Assembly: GCA_964632495.1 (NCBI GenBank)
Contig: CAZWDS010000007.1
Span: forward strand, 1 to 64,000
Reading direction: 5' to 3'
Length of the DNA stretch: 64,000 nt
Origin: CALKXV01 sp964632495
GTDB taxonomy: Bacteria; Pseudomonadota; Alphaproteobacteria; Rhodobacterales; Rhodobacteraceae
Within the stretch, counting starts at the first letter, position 1. Each line of letters starts with the position of its first letter. Positions 59,196 to 64,000 of the stretch are shown here, in pieces. The notes beneath the pieces are model-generated. The model ran no database searches. It was not told the origin of the DNA and was given only the letters and a program-made list of their open reading frames with translations. A program made the position numbers and the translations under genes.

Positions 59196-61058
59196 ATGAG
59201 TGTGATGACGTCCGGTTCTGGATTGCGCCGATTTGACCGGTCGGCGTGGGTCTTGCAGAAGCGCTTGCTTCCGCTTGGTTTAGCAGGTCTTTGCACCTTC
59301 GTTGTTCTCGAACGGCTGGCTCATGTGCCTTTGGCCGACATCACTGCCTCTTTGGGGGCTGTGACGGCTTCGCAATGGATCACGGCTGCGATCGCTACCG
59401 CGCTAAGCTTTGCCGCGGTCGGCCAGTATGATTATCTGTTTCATCGTTGGTTAAAAACAGGTGTTGGCCCACACCGTGCTGTGTTGTCCGGCGCCGCGAC
59501 CATCGCGCTGGCCCAGACATTAGGGATGGGACTGGCAACCGGCACTTTGGCGCGTTGGCGCATGTTGCCCGAGATGAACGCCACGACTGCGCTGAAGATC
59601 ACCAACTATGTTTCGTTCAGCTTCATGGCCGGGCTTAGCCTGTTGTCGGTCGTCGTTCTGGCCCTTCCGGGCACGGGCAATATCGGCACTTCACTGTGGT
59701 CTCTTGCGGCGGTCACTTTGATTATTGCGGCCTGCGTGACCTCGTTGATTCAGCCGCGCTGGCTGCCGTTTCCGCTGCCGCCACTTCGAATGGCATTCCG
59801 TCTGATTGGCCTTGTCACTTTGGACGTGGCTTTTGCAGCGCTTACGCTTTGGATCTTGTTTCCGGGCGCACTACAGCCGGAATTCCCAGTTTTTCTGGCC
59901 GCCTTCACACTGGCTTTGGGGGCCGGCTTGTTGTCTGGCACACCGGGGGGCGTCGGGCCTTTCGAATTGTGCCTGATCACCCTGTTGCCAGCAGTGCCCC
60001 AGCCTGAACTGATTGCCGCAATTCTGGCCTTTCGCCTCATCTACTACGCACTGCCCGCGTGTTTGGCCCTTATTTTGCTGGCCTATCCAAAAGCGCCGGA
60101 CACCGAAAATCTAAACCCAAACTTAGAGAGTCCACCCAAACCCATTTCGCGGGCCGAAGCGCTTTTGTCCGATCAAGCCGGCCATCGTCTGCTTTGTACA
60201 AGCGACAGAACCTGCCTGCACGTGGCCGAGGCCAGCCAAACCTTAGTCGCGATCGGAGATTGCGTGACGGGCGCGACCCTCAGCCCGGCCGCCTTGCAAG
60301 ACTTAACAGACACCGCAAGCCAAGCATCGCTTTGGCCCGCCCTTTACAAGTGCACAGCACGCAGCGCGGCAGTGGCCCGATCCCAGGGATGGGCTACGAC
60401 CGTTATTTCCGAAGAGGCCCGGATCGACACCCAAACCTATACGCTAAAAGTTCCCAAGCGGCGCCAACTACGGCGCAAGCTTAAGGCTGCGGAACGGGCC
60501 GGAGTGACGGTCATGCAAACCAATGCTTTGCCGATCTATGACATGACGGCAGTGGCCAACGAATGGGCACAACGTGTGGGCGGCGAGCGCGGATTTTCCA
60601 TGGGTCGGTTCTGCCCCGATCATTTGGCGCGCCAACGGTGCTATCTGGCTTATGCGAAAGGCGAACTTGTGGCTTTTGTCAGCTTTCATGTCATTTCCGA
60701 AGAGTGGACGCTGGATTTAATGCGCAGCCGCACAAACAGTGCGAATGGAACGATCCATGCGCTGATCCACCGGGCCATCGAAGACGCTGCTGCGGCAGGT
60801 GTTACTCGTCTGTCGCTGGCAGCTATGCCGTTGGAAAGCAACACCAAACTGATGGCCGCATTGGGTGATCGCATGTCTGTACAAGGGCTTCGCCGGTTCA
60901 AAGAATGCTTCGCTCCCGACGTTCAAAAGCTATACGCCGCCGCACCAAATCGGGCCATCCTTGGCTTGGCCAGCGTGGACATCCTTTTGCGCATCATAAC
61001 ACCCAAAGCCACGCGCCAAGCGCCAGCGTTAGCGCCTCAAACTGAAGGCGCCTGTTGA
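59196..61058 (+). CDS. MprF-like bifunctional protein (flippase region plus DUF2156 acyl-tRNA transferase-like domain)
   Basis: 620 residues. The first about 310 residues have about eight hydrophobic segments with the MprF/UPF0104 loop LLSGTPGGVGPFELCLITLL. The C-terminal about 280 residues form a GNAT-like DUF2156 domain (QLRRKLKAAERAGVTVMQ, then MRSRTNSANGTIHALIHRAI). MprF proteins attach Lys or Ala from tRNA to phosphatidylglycerol and flip the product outward, which lowers the surface charge and gives resistance to cationic peptides. The exact amino acid or lipid is not predictable. A start four codons downstream (ATG at 59205) is an alternative. Confidence 0.85.
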   Translation: MSVMTSGSGLRRFDRSAWVLQKRLLPLGLAGLCTFVVLERLAHVPLADITASLGAVTASQWITAAIATALSFAAVGQYDYLFHRWLKTGVGPHRAVLSGAATIALAQTLGMGLATGTLARWRMLPEMNATTALKITNYVSFSFMAGLSLLSVVVLALPGTGNIGTSLWSLAAVTLIIAACVTSLIQPRWLPFPLPPLRMAFRLIGLVTLDVAFAALTLWILFPGALQPEFPVFLAAFTLALGAGLLSGTPGGVGPFELCLITLLPAVPQPELIAAILAFRLIYYALPACLALILLAYPKAPDTENLNPNLESPPKPISRAEALLSDQAGHRLLCTSDRTCLHVAEASQTLVAIGDCVTGATLSPAALQDLTDTASQASLWPALYKCTARSAAVARSQGWATTVISEEARIDTQTYTLKVPKRRQLRRKLKAAERAGVTVMQTNALPIYDMTAVANEWAQRVGGERGFSMGRFCPDHLARQRCYLAYAKGELVAFVSFHVISEEWTLDLMRSRTNSANGTIHALIHRAIEDAAAAGVTRLSLAAMPLESNTKLMAALGDRMSVQGLRRFKECFAPDVQKLYAAAPNRAILGLASVDILLRIITPKATRQAPALAPQTEGAC

Positions 61059-61064
61059 TCAGCC

Positions 61065-61562
61065 TCAGGGTGACTTCAGCTTTTCCTGCAAAGCCGTATT
61101 CACGGCGGGGGTCACGAATTTAGAGATATCACCGCCCAACCGTGCGATCTCCTTAACCAGTTTTGACGCAATCGCCTGATGTTCGGCTTCTGCCATCAAG
61201 AATACCGTTTCAACACTGTCATCCAGCACGCGGTTCATCCCAACCATCTGATATTCATACTCGAAATCAGCCACAGCGCGCAGTCCCCGAATGATAACAC
61301 CCGCGCCGACATCATTCGCACAATCAATCAAAAGGTTCTCAAACGGATGGGCAACAATCTCGCAGCCCGTCGTTTCGGAAATAACCTTACATTCCGCCTC
61401 AATCATGGCCACACGGTCTTCCAAAGAAAACAATGGACCTTTGTCCCGATTGATCGCAACGCCGATCACCAAACGATCCACCAAAACGGTCGCGCGTTTG
61501 ATAATGTCCAAATGTCCAAGCGTGACCGGATCGAAGGTCCCTGGGTAAAGTCCGGTGCGCAT
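61065..61562 (-). CDS. coaD: pantetheine-phosphate adenylyltransferase
   Basis: 165 residues from the ATG at 61562 (AAGGAG ahead). It is a nucleotidyltransferase of the HxGH family: GLYPGTFDPVTLGHLDIIKR holds TxGH. Later segments VIIRGLRAVADFEYEYQMVG and SKLVKEIARLGGDIS (SSxxVR-like) complete the CoaD profile. The enzyme transfers AMP to 4'-phosphopantetheine in coenzyme A synthesis. It converges on the MprF-like gene with six bases between the stops. Confidence 0.97.
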   Translation of the reverse strand: MRTGLYPGTFDPVTLGHLDIIKRATVLVDRLVIGVAINRDKGPLFSLEDRVAMIEAECKVISETTGCEIVAHPFENLLIDCANDVGAGVIIRGLRAVADFEYEYQMVGMNRVLDDSVETVFLMAEAEHQAIASKLVKEIARLGGDISKFVTPAVNTALQEKLKSP

Positions 61563-61659
61563 TGAAGTCTCCTTGGGCAGCCATGTCGGTGATTGCTGCC
61601 ATGGTCCGACCCGCACCACAAGAGGCGCGATGCGTTCTGTTCGGACGCAAAACCTTGGA

Positions 61660-62091
61660 TCAAAACCCTTTGATCATATCCTCAAGCGCATGTTTTTCCA
61701 TCGAAAGTTCGCTCAATCTCGCCTTCACAACGTCCCCGATCGAAATCAGACCAATCATTTTTGCGCCCTCTATGACCGGCATATGGCGGAACCGTCCCGA
61801 GGTCATTTTTTCAAGCACATGGTCCGTCGTGTCCTCGGGCGTGCAAGAAATCAGACTGCGCGTCATCAGGTCCGATACCGTATCTTTCAGACATCCTTCG
61901 CCTCGGCGTCCCAGTTCACGCACGATATCACGTTCCGACAAAATGCCATCCGGTGCGTCACTCGAAGCGACCACAACCGCACCGATCTTCTTTTCCGATA
62001 AAAGCCGCGCCGCGTCCGACACAGGCGCCTCTGGCGCAATGGTGACGACGTCCGTGCCGCCCTTCATTCCAAGGATTTGACGCACAAGCAT
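61660..62091 (-). CDS. CBS-domain protein
   Basis: 143 residues from the ATG at 62091 (GGAGGC ahead). It consists of two CBS motifs only: DVVTIAPEAPVSDAARLLSE with GILSERDIVRELGRRG, and SLISCTPEDTTDHVLEKMTS with KMIGLISIGDVVKARL. The pair forms a Bateman module that binds adenine nucleotides. No catalytic domain is attached, so the protein may sense energy charge or act on a partner. It lies between coaD and a LysR-type gene on the same strand. Confidence 0.9.
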   Translation of the reverse strand: MLVRQILGMKGGTDVVTIAPEAPVSDAARLLSEKKIGAVVVASSDAPDGILSERDIVRELGRRGEGCLKDTVSDLMTRSLISCTPEDTTDHVLEKMTSGRFRHMPVIEGAKMIGLISIGDVVKARLSELSMEKHALEDMIKGF

Positions 62092-62148
62092 TTGAGGCCT
62101 CCAATGACTTCTTAATAAGCCAAGCGTCCCATCCGGCGACACAGTCTG

Positions 62149-63036
62149 TCAAGCATGCTGACGTTCGCCCAACTGCCGCCGCATCCCTTCGACCAAAGCG
62201 GCAGCGAACCGGTTCAAGCGTTCGACACGCGCATCATCCGCGTGCCGCACAAGCCAAAACGTACGTTTTAATTCAATGTTTTGCGGCAAAATCCGCTGCA
62301 GCTCGGGCGCATCATTCAAAGCAAAGTCATGCACCACCCCAATGCCCGCACCGGCTTTTAGAAAACCCAATTGAACCGACACAAGGTTAGACGCCAGATT
62401 GACTTGGGTGAGACCCAGTTCCGCCAAATAGTCCAACTCGCGGTCAAAGATCATGTCGGGGATATAACCAATCACGGAATGGTCTTTCAGAGCGGCCTTG
62501 TCCGCAATTGGGCCGTAAGCCGCCAGATAGTCCTTCGAGGCCGCCAAATGCAGGCGATAATCGGCAATCTTTTGAATGCGCAAACGCGCGTTTTGCGGAC
62601 GCGACACGCCGATGGCGAGGTCTGCTTCGCGTTTCGACAGATTAAACACCCGCGGCAAGGCGACGATCTGCACTTCAAGGCCCTGATTTTTCTTCACAAT
62701 ATCCGAGATGACCGAAGGCAATAAGAACGTCGCGCAACCATCCGGCGCCCCCAGACGAATGGTGCCAGTCAACCCCGCGTCCTGCCCGCGCACTTCGGAT
62801 GTCACGCCGCTCATCGTCTGCTCCATGTTTTCCGCATGGGCCAAAAGCCGTTCACCCGCCGAGGTCAGCACATAGCCTTGGGGAGATTTCACGAACAGCA
62901 CGCTTTCTGCATCCCGTTCCAGCCGCGCAACCCGTCGCCCCACCGTCGCCGCATCCAGCCTCAACGCCTTAGCTGCGCCGGTCAGGCTTTCCTCTCGCGC
63001 GACAGACAGGAAAATTCGCAGATCATCCCAGTTCAT
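62149..63036 (-). CDS. LysR-family transcriptional regulator
   Basis: 295 residues from the ATG at 63036 (AAGGCGGAA ahead). The N-terminal winged helix-turn-helix is MNWDDLRIFLSVAREESLTG followed by AAKALRLDAATVGRRVARLE. The C-terminal about 200 residues form the effector-binding domain (IRLGAPDGCATFLLPSVISD). It is divergent from the methylmalonate-semialdehyde dehydrogenase gene with about 100 bases between, the usual arrangement of a LysR regulator and its target. Control of mmsA is a reasonable inference. Confidence 0.9.
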   Translation of the reverse strand: MNWDDLRIFLSVAREESLTGAAKALRLDAATVGRRVARLERDAESVLFVKSPQGYVLTSAGERLLAHAENMEQTMSGVTSEVRGQDAGLTGTIRLGAPDGCATFLLPSVISDIVKKNQGLEVQIVALPRVFNLSKREADLAIGVSRPQNARLRIQKIADYRLHLAASKDYLAAYGPIADKAALKDHSVIGYIPDMIFDRELDYLAELGLTQVNLASNLVSVQLGFLKAGAGIGVVHDFALNDAPELQRILPQNIELKRTFWLVRHADDARVERLNRFAAALVEGMRRQLGERQHA

Positions 63037-63138
63037 TTCCGCCTTGTCCTTGCGTTTTTGCAAAACCCTTTTGACAAACTGCCGCTTTTCCATTCGCCCC
63101 GCCAGCCCTATTGTCCCGACAACTCAAGGGAGGATTCC

Positions 63139-64000
63139 ATGGAAGAGCTCAGCCACTATATCAACGGAGTGCACGTCAAAGGCACATCCGGTCAGTTCGC
63201 CGACGTGTTCAACCCGGCCACGGGCGAAGTGCAGGCCAAGGTGCCGCTGGCATCGGTGGAAGAAATGGACGAGGCTATCGCCAAAGCCGCCGAGGCACAG
63301 GTGGCCTGGGGCGCAACCAACCCGCAACGCCGCGCACGCGTGATGATGGCTTTTGGTCAACTCATCAATGAAAACATGGACAAATTGGCCGAACTGGTCA
63401 GCCGCGAACACGGCAAAACCCTGCCCGACGGACGCGGCGATGTTCAGCGCGGTCTTGAGGTGGTCGAGGTCTGCATGGGCGCGCCCGCCATGTTGAAAGG
63501 CGAGTTCACCAACGATGGCGGCCCCGGCATTGATCTTTATTCCATGCGTCAGCCCTTGGGCGTGGTCGCGGGCATCACGCCCTTCAACTTCCCGGCGATG
63601 ATCCCCTTGTGGAAGATGGCACCGGCGATTTCCTGCGGCAATGCAATGATCCTGAAACCCTCCGAACGCTGCCCTTCAACCTCGCTGATGCTGGCGGAAT
63701 TATTGACCGAAGCGGGACTGCCTGACGGAGTTTTGCAAGTGGTGAATGGCGACAAACTGGCGGTTGATGCTCTGCTTGACCATGAAACGATCCAGGCCGT
63801 CGGCTTTGTCGGCTCGACTCCGATCGCGCAATACATCTATGGACGTGCGGCGAACAACGGCAAACGCGCACAGTGCTTTGGCGGCGCGAAAAACCACATG
63901 ATCATTATGCCCGACGCCGATATGGATAAGGCCGCCGACGCGCTTGTGGGCGCAGGCTTCGGCGCTGCTGGCGAACGTTGCATGGCCATTTCGGTCGCGG
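63139..64000 (+). CDS. mmsA: CoA-acylating methylmalonate-semialdehyde dehydrogenase (3' end cut by window edge)
   Basis: The frame starts at ATG 63139 behind GGGAGGA and runs off the right edge; 287 residues are visible. It begins MEELSHYINGVHVKGTSGQF and is an aldehyde dehydrogenase with VVAGITPFNFPAMIPLWKMA, AVGFVGSTPIAQYIYGRAA and the catalytic Cys281 in AGERCMAIS. The CoA-dependent subgroup (MmsA/IolA) lacks the general-base Glu of normal ALDHs and has GAKNHMIIMPDA here. It converts methylmalonate semialdehyde to propionyl-CoA in valine and inositol catabolism. A LysR-type gene faces it upstream. Confidence 0.92.
   Translation, partial: MEELSHYINGVHVKGTSGQFADVFNPATGEVQAKVPLASVEEMDEAIAKAAEAQVAWGATNPQRRARVMMAFGQLINENMDKLAELVSREHGKTLPDGRGDVQRGLEVVEVCMGAPAMLKGEFTNDGGPGIDLYSMRQPLGVVAGITPFNFPAMIPLWKMAPAISCGNAMILKPSERCPSTSLMLAELLTEAGLPDGVLQVVNGDKLAVDALLDHETIQAVGFVGSTPIAQYIYGRAANNGKRAQCFGGAKNHMIIMPDADMDKAADALVGAGFGAAGERCMAISVA

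Noticed and set aside
1..64000. CRISPR arrays, tRNA, rRNA, insertion sequences or prophage genes
   Set aside because: Looked for on both strands by eye; no spaced repeats, cloverleaf-type genes, transposase or phage structural proteins were seen.

Overview
The window reads as a chromosomal stretch of an alphaproteobacterium of the order Rhodobacterales (Roseobacter-type). The evidence is the mix of families: a Tad pilus locus in the order usual for this group, an RNase E with a long acidic insertion in its S1 domain, a DUF1476 F1FO-ATPase zeta inhibitor, a small DUF1127 protein followed by CCUCCUCCC-type stem-loops, the fumC-DUF4169-ribbon-helix-helix gene string, and candidate CtrA and LexA boxes of alphaproteobacterial type. 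Two runs of N (10 and 100 bases) show that this is a scaffolded draft. No phage, insertion sequence, CRISPR array, rRNA or tRNA was seen.

Layout. 1-4 kb: edge of an acyl carrier protein gene, a 2OG-Fe(II) oxygenase, a VOC protein, a small lipoprotein and a membrane-anchored AraC regulator. 4.3-8.2 kb: dprA (with a CtrA-type box) and topA. 8.4-11.4 kb: an overlapping three-gene operon of a flippase-like membrane protein and DprE1/DprE2-like epimerase subunits. 11.4-12.3 kb: a lytic transglycosylase. 12.6-23.3 kb: the Tad locus (two pilins, cpaB, cpaC, a lipoprotein, cpaE, cpaF, tadB, tadC, two TPR lipoprotein genes, prepilin peptidase). 23.3-30 kb: a multi-pass membrane protein, a AAA ATPase, a glycosyltransferase and an Lhr-type helicase. 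30-37.4 kb: argE plus a complete peptide-type ABC importer split over two divergent units. 37.5-43.2 kb: Mrp/ApbC, DUF1127 with its sRNA-like 3' region, an FG-GAP protein, a ferredoxin, an SOS-boxed DnaE2 tail, and the fumC operon. 43.2-48 kb: P450, hydrolase, CcdA, TusA and DUF354. 48-52.4 kb: rne with a long structured leader, and an L,D-transpeptidase. 52.4-58.6 kb: a DctB/DctD-like two-component system and a purine string purC-purS-adh-purQ. 58.8-64 kb: zeta subunit, MprF-like protein, coaD, CBS protein, LysR regulator and the 5' part of mmsA.

The items most worth a second look are: a candidate cuckoo/CcsR-type small RNA after the DUF1127 gene; an SOS-type promoter placed directly in front of an isolated C-terminal DnaE2 domain; a full TTAA-N7-TTAA CtrA box before dprA; a four-copy two-hairpin element always 3' of a gene; a DctD-like regulator without the GAFTGA loop; the DprE1/DprE2-like operon; and the roughly 400-nt rne leader with an overlapping upstream reading frame.
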